A stretch of 64,000 bases of DNA from Diphasiastrum complanatum (taxonomy: Eukaryota; Streptophyta; Lycopodiopsida; Lycopodiales; Lycopodiaceae). The stretch is from NCBI GenBank assembly GCA_029204225.1, contig CM055112.1, forward strand, positions 29,414,703-29,478,702, given 5' to 3'. The translations under genes were made by a program, and so were the position numbers. The notes under the pieces are model-generated. The model was given only the letters and a program-made list of their open reading frames with translations, did no database searches and had not been told where the DNA came from. Below are positions 33,299-44,752 of the stretch, piece after piece; positions within the stretch are counted from its first letter, which is position 1; each line of letters begins with the position of its first letter.

Positions 33299-33655
33299 AC
33301 AAATTTTTGGGGCCACTTTAAGTGGAAAAATATAATTGCTAAAGTACCCATATGCCTTTCCACGGACGTGGATTAAAAATTACCATGGTAAACTTCCTGG
33401 CTTATTTTATCTCCATAGAAATTTCTGTGGTCACATGGAGTGGAAAAATATAATCATGACAATACATATATATATGCCTGTCCACGGAGGTGGATTAAAG
33501 ATTACCATGGTAAAAGTCTCCCCCCCCACCTGTGTGGTTAGCGCTTATTGTATTTACGTACAAAGTTTTGGGGCCACCTTTAGTGGAAAACTATAATTAC
33601 TAGAGTACTTATATCCTTTCCACGGACGTGGATTAAAAATTACCATGGTAAAGTC
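33299..33655. repeat. Three diverged copies of a palindrome-bearing repeat
   Basis: Each copy has GGGGCCAC (or its variant), AGTGGAAAA-TATAAT, TTTCCACGGACGTGGATTAA and the perfect palindrome TTACCATGGTAA. The palindrome is at 33380, 33502 and 33640, spacings of 122 and 138 bp. The second and third copies have small insertions, including a C run near 33520. No protein frame spans the copies. Confidence 0.8.
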
Positions 33656-33659
33656 CAGC

Positions 33660-34183
33660 CCCCCACAATAGGAGAAATATGGTCTTAAAATGGGCCCTTT
33701 AAGAAATTTTACTTTAGAGAGAGGTTACGTAGAGAGAGAATGCGAGCCAATAATTTCTGGTCGTCATTTTTCGAGTTTTCGACCTTGTTCGACATTAACT
33801 GGTATGATTAAAGAGAATAGTTAGTTAAGCCTGAGATGTAATAACTTCTCTTCATGCTTGTTCCAAAATTCAGGACTAGAGCTTTAAGATTGAAAATCTT
33901 GGTGTGCTCAATGCAAAACTGAAGCGGAGTAGCAGAACTTTTGACATCACTGTATGCTTATAGTGAAATATGAGGCGGGACGATTTTTCAATGCAACATA
34001 AACATTACAAAAGTAAGGTATGCTAGATCTATTCATGTTGATATACTGTATTTTGAAACATTTACGGATTGTAGCTTTTAACAATGGCAATGTTCCATTT
34101 GCATGTTGCTCTTCCTATGGAATGCACTCCAATTATTAAGAAAAATTCGAAATTTGTAGAGAATGTTGCTGCAATAGTTAGAT
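33660..34183. other. AT-rich DNA, no gene seen
   Basis: No frame, repeat or retroelement motif was recognised in this stretch. Confidence 0.4.
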
Positions 34184-35098
34184 AATTGAGAATGAATAAT
34201 CATATGAATATAGATTTGTGGGTGGATGGATCAATTTATCCTAGTGATCCAACTACCAATTTGTGTCCAGATTTTAAGTCCGTAACTCATCTTCTCAGAT
34301 TTGTATGTGAAGGAAATAGCAGATTACTTGGATATTGTCAAAAGTTGCGTGATATTGGAATGCATAGCATATCTTGTCTTAATCAGTAATTACAGTTTGC
34401 TAATTAACAATTGCAACGTGCAAATCAGCAATTGCTTCATTATGTGCAACACACTAGTGCTGAAAACAATGCACTCAAGAATGCTATGTCAGAGTTGAAT
34501 GCTACAGTCACTACTCTTCGGGGATCAAACCAAGAAATGTTAGAATCCATGGAAAAGTTGCGATCCGAGAGTTTAAAATCTGTTGTTGATATAAAAGTTA
34601 TCAAAAAGACAATGATGAAGAGAAAAAGAAAGAGAGTACCGATGAAGAATATTGATGACTTATCTACACATAGCGGCAATCAGAAAAAAAGAATTCGAAC
34701 ATTCAAGTATGTTTTCATATAAACTGTTTATTTGATTTGCATATGTCATTTAAGTTTGATTTGCACTTGATAACATGGATTATTTATTTATTAGACATAA
34801 TTTAAGTTTCATATGTTTGTTGAGATCATGTTTGGTGGCAAAGATCTATTTAACAAATCGTTCATGCATTGGATCATCTTTAAGTCATGTTTTACCAAGA
34901 AAGTCAACAAAGGAAATAATGAAAAATGCTTGGTTTGAAAAAATGAAAAATGAAATTGCAGAGACTATTTTGATTAAGGTTCAATTATACTTGGATGCAA
35001 ATGTGATACAAGGTGCATGTGATGTTTTTGGAATTAGCAGAAATGCTTATTCTACTAGTACAACACCACATTTAGATCCTTATCCAAATCACTCTTAA
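34184..35098 (+). pseudogene. Coiled-coil gene-like remnant of unknown family
   Basis: 34190-34389 encodes LWVDGSIYPSDPTTNL and FKSVTHLLRFVCE. In the same frame, across two TAA codons at CAA-like positions (LNQ*LQFAN*QLQRANQQ), comes a heptad-rich segment (SAENNALKNAMSELNATVTT) and a basic cluster KRKRKR. A GTATGT donor near 34709 could end that exon. A second frame (34775-35098) holds WFEKMKNEIAETILIKVQL and ACDVFGISRNAY. Possibly a host gene copy or DNA-transposon accessory gene. The function is unknown. Confidence 0.4.
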
Positions 35099-35112
35099 GT
35101 TAACCAATAGAC

Positions 35113-35820
35113 CTATGCATTTATATTCATGTCCTTGACCATTTTGTTATGATGCATATACAAGATTGAACACATGTTTAGATGTCCTAATCTCTGATGC
35201 CATAAATCAGCATCTGAACAACTCACAGAAAGTGCAATATTGTGACTCAATATGTACAAATTTCCTTCTCTGTAATCAGAGAGGATTTTCTTTGAATTCT
35301 CATCTAAAATAGTACATCGCCTAGCAGTAAACAAAGCTCTATAGTCTTGATCTGTGATCTTGCTTATAGACAATAGGTTCTTTGTTAATTTGGATACATA
35401 AAGTACACCATTAAGCTGCCTAGTGATGCCATCAGAGAATTGTAGTCGAATAGAGCCTTGGCCTTCGACTTGATGTGAACTGGAGTCACCAAAGAAGATG
35501 TACTTCGATTCTGTAGCTGTGAGTGTAGAGAAGAGATCTTTGCATGGCATCATGTGCTGAGAGGCACCTGAATCGAGATACCATTGATGGGCATCTCTAT
35601 TGGGTTGATCTTGTACCATCAGCGCTCTCTCATCTTCTTGCAAATCTTTGACTATGTCAGAGTTGCCTTGTTGCTGCTGCTGTATCTTCTTTATGGCTTC
35701 ATTATGCTTGAGGACGTGACAGTCCTTGATATCATGGTTGGTTCTTTTGCAATATCTACAAAATAGCTTGGTCTTGGACAATGATTGGCTGTGCTGTTGC
35801 TGTTGTGGTTGCGATTGCTT
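35113..35820 (-). pseudogene. Copia gag-protease fragment, minus strand
   Basis: One open frame of 222 residues holds the zinc knuckle CRYCKRTNHDIKDC, a polyQ run, the protease WYLDSGASQHMMPC, the LYVSKLTKNLLSISKIT block, and the start of the GAG-pre-integrase (LWHQRLGHLNM). It stops at 35113 with no integrase. The sequence style (TKNLLSI, HQRLGH) is like family B. Confidence 0.88.
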
Positions 35821-36071
35821 TTAGCCCTTAGGCTAATAAGTGCCATGGAGCACAACTATTAATTAAATAAATTTGGCTTTTGTAAGGTTCCTAAGTTAGA
35901 AAATACAACTTGTCCTCAAGAAACACAAAGTGATCTTGACGGTCAAGATCGTGATTCTGATTGGACTTCAGTAGCCAATCAGAGTGAAGGAGGCTCACCT
36001 CTCAAATCTTTAGGAGCCATTTCCTTTGTATTGGATTTTCATCTTATCATCTTCCCAATAAAACTCTGTTA

Positions 36072-36176
<105 letters not shown>

Positions 36177-36267
36177 GGGCTCTGTTACATACATATATCA
36201 CTTTATTCGCTTCACAAACCTCTGTGGAATATAAAATGGCGCGTACTAACCTTATTTACTAATGGGG

Positions 36268-37330
36268 GCCTCACTACGATGTGAAGTAGATCTAGTTTTG
36301 GAGAGGATGAGATAGCTAGTGAGAATCATCTCACGGTTTGTTGCAAGATCTTGCATAGGAGATGGTAGCACACCATTATTAGATCCTATAGTGAGAGAGA
36401 AGCAACATTTTTTGTTCATCACTTTTATTTATCTCCACTTTACATGACTTCAATGAGTTCATACTTGTTGCAACCAAGTGAGAGATTGTCTACTTCCAAC
36501 TATTCAATATGGAAGTTTAGGATGGAGTCCATCTTGATACTCCAAGATGTGATGGACATTGTACTTGGGACTGAGGAGGAGCCTCAAGTCCTTCAAGAAG
36601 TACAAAAATACAAGAAGAGAGCTAGGATGGCTCTCCACTACATTAAGATGAATGTCTCTAATGAGATATTGAGGGAGATTGGTGATTGTTCTACATCCAA
36701 GGAAGCTTGGGATTGTCTCAAGTCCATCTATGAGGCTAAGAACACCTCTAGGCTCCTCACTCTTAGAAATCAAATCTTCCAAAGTAGTCAAAAGAGTGAT
36801 GAGAGTGCATGTAATTATGTTTTGAGAGTGAAGGATATTCATAGGGAGCTTGCATGTATTGGTGACTCATGTAAAGTGGAGATAAATAAAAGCGATGAAC
36901 AAAAAATGTTGCTTCTCTCTCACTATAGGATCCAATGGGCTTGTGTAAACACACTGGAGAGAGTAAAAGCAAGTGCGAACTGAAAAATTCTGACTGAACT
37001 TTCCGAAAAATTTTGGCAGAGTCTCTCCAGCATACACATAGAATGAACTCGCACAAAGGTAGGGCCCTCTATTTATAGCCTTATGTGACAAAGAACTCGC
37101 TGGCACAGAGGGAAATCCATCTGTACAGATTGCGAATTTTGCTGACGTGACAGAGGGTCTGTGCGAGTTTGTTTTTATTAACCAGTTTTTTCAAAAGTTT
37201 TATAGTATGATCAGCTGAATAATGGTGTGCTACCATCTCCTATGCAAGATCTTGCAACAAACTCTGAGATGATTCTCACTAGCTATCTCAATCTCTCCAA
37301 AACTAGACCTACTTCACATCAAATGATGGA
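36268..37330. repeat. Inverted copia leader arms around a gag start
   Basis: The block 36268-36443 (GATGTGAAGTAGATCTAG through ATTTATCTCCACTTTACATG) reappears reversed in two pieces: 36870-36935 and about 37222-37325. About 285 bp (36936-37221) separates the two right-hand pieces. The left arm leads directly into the gag ATG at 36444. The right arm belongs to a minus-strand element whose primer site is at 37900. Two copies of one family therefore meet head to head. Confidence 0.75.
36444..36880 (+). pseudogene. Copia gag N-terminal fragment
   Basis: MTSMSSYLLQPSERLS and TSNYSIWKFRMESILILQDV open a gag like those at 12437, 20347 (minus) and 62579. The ALHYIKMNVSNEILREIG, RLLTLRNQIFQ and YVLRVKDIHRELACIGD blocks follow. 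Similarity ends at about 36865, where the inverted leader arm begins. Confidence 0.85.
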
Positions 37331-37899
37331 GTATGGGCAAAGTTAGGATTAAACACTCTTAGCACGTATGAAATACACTAAGAAACCAAATTTGACTCAA
37401 ATACAATGATATTGCATGAAATAAAATGGCTAAGATATCAAAACAGTGCCTAGATCACATATAGATGAGATTGGTAAGCATTCAACTGTGATTTTGGATC
37501 AACCAAGCAATCTCTTGACCAAACCAAATGTGTCCACCCAAGTCTAGGTGCCCTACCTAACCCTCTTCAAAAGCTTATAACTTTTGATTGGCTCAACCAA
37601 ATGGAATGAGATTGATTGCATCAAAAACTAGACAAAAATAGCTTCAAAATAAGCTATCAAGCAAGATAAATGGATCAAGCATGAGAGAGAACTTTCAAAC
37701 TGAAATTGGATGTTCCTCACACGTGTCTGAGCACCTGATTTCGTATAGTACCAGGTCAAACCCAATCAATGTTCTTTTGATCTCTTTTGATCCAAGATTG
37801 AACAAGATAGCTAGGAAAATGGGCCTTGACAATTTCTAGCTCAAGATTGATGAATAGTTTTCACTTAAATGGATCAAAATGCATGGTAACCTTAGATAG
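37331..37899 (-). other. Leader of a deleted minus-strand copia element
   Basis: It lies between the inverted arm and the primer site at 37900-37911. It is AT-rich, with no coding frame. Confidence 0.5.
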
Positions 37900-38732
37900 G
37901 CTCTGATACCATGTTGAATTCACATGTGTGGACTATCCACAACATGTACTTGTGATCTCCTAAGGTGTGTAGATGCACCAAGATCAAGACTAGATTGAGA
38001 TTCAAGATCTATCTTTGATTCTATGGCAAAAACACACTACTACATGCATTCAATCACTTCCAACTCTCACTCACACGTGTGGGAAGTGTTCCAAAAGTAA
38101 TCTAAGTAAAAACAAGCTGCTCTCCTTGGGTAGAGAGAGAAAATCATCAATAGCTCTCGACTAGAGAGAGAAAGCTAGAAAATCACTTACACTCAAAATC
38201 CACTCAATCTCAAAATCAATTAGATCCAAATGAGGAGTACAATGATACTAGTAGATCCATGAGCTACCACTATGCTTAGCTATGATTGGACCACACTTTG
38301 CCACCTCTCAATCCTATTGGACCATTGATCCATGCACCTCTAAATTTTATTGGGCCATTTTCAAGCAAACCTCAAATTCTATTGGACCACTCATGTTTCC
38401 ACCTCTAAATCCTATTGGACCTCTTAAACTTCATCAAACAAAAGCATTACACTTGTCTACACTCTAATTGGCACAAGTTTGGCCTCCTACTCTATTTTGG
38501 CTCAATAGTGGCATTACAAGTGGAAATGGATAATTTGCCATCTATGCCAAATTTGACCCTATCAACATCCTACACCTAAATGCTTGACTATGAAATTCTA
38601 TGAGACCCCTATATCAAACATTTTTATTTACTTTACAATTCTCCACACATGGGAACATCCTTCACACATGTGAGATTCACTTACAAACTTCTATCATAAA
38701 AAATACCAAGCTAGATTTTTGCCAATTTCTCA
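37900..38732 (-). mobile_element. LTR D (821 bp) with primer site, minus orientation
   Basis: GCTCTGATACCA (37900-37911) is the minus-strand primer site. The LTR runs from TGTTGAATTCACATG (37912) to CCAATTTCTCA (38732). Its reverse complement matches 58134-58806, including TGAGAAATTGGCAAAAATC and the run of short direct repeats built on CCTATTGGACC (about 38280-38420). It is a 5' LTR of a minus-strand element whose body is reduced to a leader. Confidence 0.85.
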
Positions 38733-39846
38733 CAATTTTGATCACCTAGGAGAAGTTTACAACTATATCTCCATCGATGTCATTGCAAAAAAAATCTTGT
38801 GGAATAATGCATATATTCTCAAAATGAATGAACTCTTTCTTGCCAAGTGTCCATTATACAACATTGATGACGTTGTTGATTGTATGGATTTTGTAGGGGT
38901 AGTAGTTTTCACTGCTAAATTCAAAGGCTACCATCCCAGTGAAAAAAACTTGCTTGTTATTGTGAAGGTGACTTCAATTACAACAGAAGGAAATATTGTG
39001 AATGCCATGACAGATGACGGAGACCCTTTCTACATGCAATATCAAACAATGATTTGATGTGTCAAAGATATCTTTGCACTCTAAAAAGAGAAAACATGTT
39101 TCATTCACTGAACCATTAAGTGAGTGCTTTACGTATTATTCTAAATGTTCAAATAGAAACAACATGAAAAAAATGTTGGGCCATCTTCGTGGTTCAAAAA
39201 GGGGTAGCATCCAAAAAATGTTGACAAGATCAGTAGATGTAGAAAACAGATCCGCTGATTGCAATACAACAATATTAAGTAACTATAACTCGAATATCTT
39301 GACAGGAATCGAAGATATTTCTCATGATCATAATATGTCAAGAACAAGTAGCTATAATTCGGATATCTTGACAGATGTCGAGGATGTGGTCACTCGCACT
39401 AATATATTTGCATTAGCATATAAGTTGAATATTCTTACAGGTTGGAGGATGTTGGAGAGGCTCTTGATAACAACAAAAATAAAAGATATCATTCTGAAAT
39501 CAGCATTCAAACAAAGCGTACTCCGAAATCGTCAATTTTCTCAAGTGCAAATGCATCCACTAGACGTAATTCAGATATTTCGAAATTCGATTTCGATGAA
39601 CATGATTGCACGAGCAACATATTACATGATGCTAATATGACAAACGATCCTGCAAGATCAAGATGGTCACAAGCAGATGAACTTTTGGAAGATATACAAA
39701 GAGAGCCTCAAGTAGATGCAACATCCTTTGGAACTACTCAGAGTCTCAAAAGAAAATGTGTGCTTGCTTATGTTGCACCAAAAAAGGGCACAATATGTTT
39801 TATCGTCAAAAAATACAAGGGAAACATTGATGCAACCATGTTCTAG
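38733..39846 (+). pseudogene. Gene-like remnant with short internal repeats, unknown family
   Basis: After the LTR end, the frame to 39057 reads VYNYISIDVIAKKILW, CPLYNIDDVVDCMDFVGVV and NLLVIVKVTSITTEGNIVNA. A second frame (39059-39435) carries two 23-residue repeats (YNSNILTGIEDISHDHN and YNSDILTDVEDVVTRTN). A third, YKLNILTG, is continued in the next frame as MEDVGEALDNN. That last frame ends FIVKKYKGNIDATMF at 39846. The DNA period is about 69 bp. The first part could be an OB-like fold, but this is a guess. The gene is broken by frameshifts and truncated by the LTR. Confidence 0.45.
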
Positions 39847-39953
39847 TAAGTTGTGCATTAGACAAATTACCTACAAAGAATGTGAAGACTTGCGACTAGG
39901 TGTGTGGAGAAAACGAGGAGCTGACAAGCATAATCAATTATTGAAAATAGTCT

Positions 39954-40190
39954 TCAATTCATTTCTGTGACTAGGTCCCTTATCAAATGATACTTGATCG
40001 CACTGTGTTTCGTCCTTGAGTGAAACACAAGATCCTTCGTCGAGTGTATTACAGAAGTGTTATCCATATACAGAATCAGAGGCTCTTGGTTGGTTTCACC
40101 GAGTCCGCCGAGGAATTGTCTGAGCCATGTGATTTTGTTGGCCATCAAGATCTCAGAGAACAACGTTAATTGCACTCACTTTGATACCAC
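39954..40190 (-). pseudogene. Copia RNase H fragment next to a primer-site-like sequence
   Basis: The frame 40175-39954 holds ITWLRQFLGGLGE, YMDNTSVIHS and HSRTKHSAIKYHLIRD, the second half of copia RNase H. TTTGATACCA at 40180-40189 is a diverged minus-strand primer site followed by TGTTAAACACAATAG. RNase H beside the primer site implies a large internal deletion. Confidence 0.7.
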
Positions 40191-41003
40191 TGTTAAACAC
40201 AATAGCCCGAATGAAATTCGAGTCTCTCTATTGGTCTTCTAGAACAGATCTACAGTCCTCCAAAACGTGGACAGACACTGCTGACTTATGTTATAATTTG
40301 TTACAACATTCGACAAAATAAAACCAATGTGCAAAATAAAAATAAACAGCTGCTTACGAACATATAACAATCTGACAATAAGGCATTCAATAACATTCAA
40401 GATAAAAAAATCGTCTGCATAACATCTATTGTATTATCAATGAGTTTCTTGAGTGTTGTGTGACAAGCCCACCCAGCACATCAACGTGAGAAAATAAATA
40501 TCCATGTCTCTCATGAATCATAAATTGTCTCGCTTACTAGCGGACTTCTGGACATCTATATGATGTTCAACCGATCCTCTCGTTCTTAATCTATTTATAT
40601 AGATGAGGGAGGATAAATGTTTAAGCTAAACTTAGATTACAAGAATGGCTGATTAGGCATGTTCTAACAGTATCTGGATAGTCCGTGGAGGAGTGACGTC
40701 CACCTTGTACTTTTCTGATCTCCTTTGTACTTTGAAGCATGAAGATCTGCCGCCTTTCGATCTTCGTGTCTTCTTCGTCTTTTGTGTCTGTTTCTGCCTT
40801 CGTTCTTGCCATTGAGCTTTTCTGTGTCCACAAACATTTCATCTTTGTGTTTGAGTATCTTGCAGACAACAAACATTTGACCATCGTCTTTGGGTCTTCA
40901 ATCCTCAAAGCTTTTGGTCTTCGCATCCGAGAGCTCCCAGGTGTTTCTGTAGACTTGAGCTCTAAAGCTCGCAAAGCTTTGTGGCTCAAAACATTTTGTT
41001 TCT
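40191..41003 (-). mobile_element. Probable minus-strand LTR with TATA-like site
   Basis: It begins TGTTAAACACAATAGCCC after the primer-like site. A minus-strand TATATAAATAG run sits near 40590-40603. The sequence at 40960-41000 (GCTCTAAAGCTCGCAAAGC) is repeated at 57043-57070 next to another copia RNase H fragment, so both derive from one family. The end was not located. Confidence 0.45.
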
Positions 41004-41487
41004 TCAGTCAGTTAGTCCAAATGCATGTGCTGTATCTTCAATCATCATATTCACACTTGATCCTAAATCAACTAAAACTTTTTCAATCAAATAGCCTTCA
41101 ATCGTAATATCAGTTTTAGGAGCTCCAAGATCGCCCATATCCACTCGCAATAAATTGATCTCTAGTAGCTTTTGTTTTTGCTTGCACTTCGATTGTATCA
41201 ACATTTTGAGTTGCTTCTGATAATAATTATTGTCGAATAGTAATTTCTCAAAGGTAATATTTGGTTGCAGAGCTAGCATTCATTTTTATAAAATGAAGGG
41301 CAATTCTGGTTCTTTTGTGAAATGCTGCAGCTTTATTAGGTGCAGCAGGTTCTTCTTCAGCTCCACTCACAATATCCATTACATCTTGTAGAACCAACAA
41401 TGATTCCATTTTAATCTTCCACATTGCATAATTGGAAGACGTTAATCTCTCACTGTGCTCTAAGAAATGTGAACCAGATGAAGACAT
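41004..41487 (-). pseudogene. Chimera: copia gag start joined to a gypsy-like protease patch
   Basis: 41487-41248 reads LTSSNYAMWKIKMESLL and RIALHFIKMNAS, a copia gag N-terminus. 41279-41004 continues in another frame with VDMGDLGAPKTDITIEG and KVLVDLGSSVNMM, which resembles the Ty3/gypsy retropepsin region (usual D-x-G-S-S, here DLGSS). The join is at about 41270. Recombination or nested deletion is likely. Confidence 0.6.
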
Positions 41488-42161
41488 CTAGTACTGATAA
41501 AAAAATGGAGTTGAAAGCCGATACCAAAGTGACATTATGAACATTCGTGATTCAAAGTTCACTGGTCGCTTTTGGTCGGCCGTATTTGCTAAACTAGAGA
41601 TGACTCTAAGTTTAAAAGTTCTGCTGATCATTGGTTGTTGCCTATGTGTGGGTATCAAGTTCTTTTATTGAGTATAGGACAAGAATCCGATGCATCATGA
41701 TTGATGAATCATAGTTCAGATTCTAGTTATACTTGATCTATTAAAAGAAAGATTACATGCATGATCAGAAGGTTAGTTAAGGTATCTATTCATATTCTCA
41801 TTGCAATCTCCTCAGAGAGGTAGTCACCTTGATAGAGATTGGGTTATAGTAAGCATCTGGCTACCGGTTATAGCCCGTGCATGCTTACGTATAGTTTTAA
41901 ACCTATATCACCCATTGTAGTAGAGACTCGGGTGTTCAAGTTTCAGAAAGTAGCGGATTTCCTACATGATATGTAGGAAATGCTATGGATTGCACGTGAG
42001 AATGTCTAGTGTATCCAAGATGGGGACCGACATTATGCAAGCCTGAAAAGATCACCGAGAGACTTCCAAGTGGGGGGTTAGGTATTTTTTCAGAATCTCG
42101 ATAGATTCAAGTGTAATGTGTACTGGCTAGCATTACTAATCATCCCCTAGATATAGAGGAC
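41488..42161. other. Degraded DNA, no gene seen
   Basis: No recognisable protein motif. The region just before 42161 is presumably upstream integrase of the gypsy element that follows. Confidence 0.35.
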
Positions 42162-42484
42162 CGTTTAAGATCTTGAAAAAGATCGGATCCTTAGCTTACC
42201 GATTGGAACTCCCGGATGGATCTCAAGTGCATCCCATATTTCACGTAAGCCGTCTCTAAAAGAGTCTACGTGAAGGAGAGCATCTTGGATCTGATATCGA
42301 TTGGACCTGTTGGATGAATCATCGGGTGTGTCTCCCCTTGAATCCGGAAAGATCTTGGATACAAGAACTAAATTATTGAGAAATCATATTAGTTACCGAG
42401 CATCTGATTCGATGGAAGGGATGTACAACAATGATGATTCTTGGAAACATGAAGGAAGCTTAAGGAGGAACTTTCCCAGTTTTA
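42162..42484 (+). pseudogene. Ty3/gypsy integrase C-terminus with chromodomain-like tail
   Basis: RGPFKILKKIGSLAYRLELP and DGSQVHPIFHVSRL are the typical C-terminal integrase block of gypsy chromoviruses. After a stop and frame changes, ILDTRTKLLRNHI, EHLIRWKG and SWKHEGSLRRNFPSF match the chromodomain pattern (ILxxR, LIKWKG, xWExE). It ends before the PPT at 42505. Confidence 0.8.
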
Positions 42485-42504
42485 AGTTCTGAGAATAGAA
42501 CTTG

Positions 42505-43388
42505 AATAAGGGGGAAAGAATGTCATGCCCATGACTGGTCTCGGGTAGCGTGCCCATGCTAGGGACCAGTAGACCAACAACACGTAAGTCAATTGTGACT
42601 ATAAGGTAATTGGGGCCCTTATTTGTACATGGCCATAATTAATGGTTGTAGGCCTAAACACTTGATGGTGGGTTTGTGTGGGTCTATCAGTGAGTGATTG
42701 GAGAACTGGATGATGTGGCCCATATAGGCTGTAGAGGTGTCCAGTGAGGTGTCATAGTGCACTACTAGTCGTGCATGGGCCTTGGAGGGTATAATTATAC
42801 CTGTTGGGCTCTCACTAGTGTATGCTTGATAGCATGACCGGTGGTAGGATGCTGCTGGTGTGATGACTCATTCCTCTTTGGGATTGATCCATAGTTTGGG
42901 GGCTAGATCCGTGAGATCTAGGTTTGGTTGGGTTGGTTTGTCCACCATTAGGTTCCCTTGTGTTGCTTGTGATTGGCATGCTTAGAATAGGATCCTTGGA
43001 TTGAGGACTTTGTAGTATGCTTAGGGTTTGAATCTTGCTTATGGTATGTGACATAAATAGGGTTTGGATCTTGAGTATGCTATGGGTGTTGTGGTATGCT
43101 TGTGATTTGTTTATGGTTAGCAAGGGGGTGCTAGATAGGTCTTGCTTGGAGCTTGGATCTAGCTATGGTTGGGTGGTGAATACTTGAGGCCATTTGTGTT
43201 TAAAGAGTAGGGACACAGGTGGAGGAGAGATCCTTGGAGGCTTGCAGATCTTTACTTGCAGGTGGAGGCATCCTAGCTTGGAGTTGGGGAGCATCTTGAA
43301 GCTTGTAGGTTGCTTGGAGGACATTTGGAGGCTCTGCCTTGGATTTGGAGGACTTCCTCATCTCTACTTGTAAAAGTGGTATCAGAGC
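42505..43388 (+). mobile_element. Gypsy LTR flanked by a PPT on the left and a primer site on the right
   Basis: The polypurine tract AATAAGGGGGAAAGAA (42505-42520) is followed by the LTR start TGTCATGCCCATGACTGG (42521). The LTR runs to about 43376 (ACTTGTAAAAG) and is directly followed by TGGTATCAGAGC (43377-43388). One LTR is thus 3' LTR to the integrase on its left and 5' LTR to a leader on its right. Its last ~350 bp match 56680-57040. Confidence 0.75.
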
Positions 43389-44217
43389 TAGCTAGACAAA
43401 GGATGGTGATTTTTCTAATCTTCTTCAAGTTCTATTAAGATCACCAAACTAATTTTTATTTGGAGAGAAGATTATTGGCTTTTCTAGTTATAGGAAGCTT
43501 GTAGTTGAAGTACCCAATGAATCTAGTTCTCTTTGGAAGAGAGTAATAATGCTTATAGAATTGTTTATGGGCTGATTTTTAATCATGTTAGAGAAGTTTT
43601 AAAGTGGGCTTTGGGTTTTTAAAAGTTCTGAAAAAAGATTTGTGGGATGGTTAGAGGAAGTCTTCCTCTACATACACAAACTTTTTTTTGCAAAAATATT
43701 GATTCTAGCTTTGTCTTTTGATCAAAACTAGTGTTTTTTTTGCATAAATGAAGTGTTTGAAGTTCTAATTTTCATTTTGAAGTTCTATTTTTCAAACCTG
43801 TAAATTTGATAATCAGATCTAAAAAGTGAAGTTTTCATCCAAACTTCATTAGTTACACCTTTCTATCTCCTAGTTTCATGAAAATGGCAATGTAGGAAGG
43901 GAATGGTAGTGTAACTTTGTGCATAAAACAAGTTTTGAAAATCTGTTTTTTGTCATTTTGAAGTTTTGATTTTCAGATCTATAAATCTGAAATTGATTTT
44001 CAGATCTATAAATCCCACATGTGCTCAGTTCTAGAATTATCGGGCCGTCTTTCTTTTAGGAGCCCTTTGAGTGCTCTTAAGCAACTTTATCTTTGTACTT
44101 GCTGATTAGTGTGAATATACAGTTTGTGGGAGAGCAATTCCATTGTATTGTCTTATTGCACTTGACGTTGTGCTGCGGTGATTGATTCGGTCGAGTTTTT
44201 AAAGTGTATTCTCAACT
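43389..44217 (+). other. Leader-like DNA and the end of another LTR
   Basis: 43389-43970 is AT-rich leader without coding frames. The stretch just before 44214 (GTGTATTCTCA) is immediately upstream of a primer site and so must be the end of a different LTR, whose start I could not place. Confidence 0.4.
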
Positions 44218-44752
44218 TGGTATCAGAGCCCTTGGTGGCTACAATCACCAGACAAGAACGGAGAGTTGTGAATTCACGACAGTTTGCTGGTTGCAAAGCA
44301 CAAAACCGAGTCTGTGGAGATTTGTGGAATAGCTCAAAACTATAAAAAGGATTTAGAGATAGGGAATTGTCGACTGAATCAGAAAACGAGCAAAAATTGA
44401 AGCCCAAAAATTTAGGAGGAGGGTTGCTTGGCGTTTGTGATTGGCTTGAATCCCATCAGATATCGTTTTAAGAACGGTTTGAAGCAAAAGTTAAAAATAA
44501 CTCTCTCAGTAGTTCAGTGATTGTTGAGTGGAGCAGATCAAAAGATAAAATAGGGTAGTGGTTTCTCAGTCATGAGAGGATTTTCATATGAGATGGCTCG
44601 GACCTTATAAAGTTATAGAGGTGTTTGAGAATGGTTCTGTACAACTCCAATCACTTGAAGGCGAACTATTACCGACACAAATTAATGGGTCCAAACTCAA
44701 GAAATATTACCTTTGGCCAAAAAAAATTTCTCATTCTTTTCTAGAATTTTTC
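44218..44752 (+). pseudogene. Primer site followed by a gypsy integrase tail
   Basis: TGGTATCAGAGCC at 44218-44230 is the tRNA(Met) primer site. From 44588 the frame reads MRWLGPYKVIEVFENGSVQL, then LPTQINGSKLKKYY, the C-terminal segment of gypsy integrase. Only 360 bp separate it from the primer site, so gag, protease, RT and most of integrase were deleted. Confidence 0.75.
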
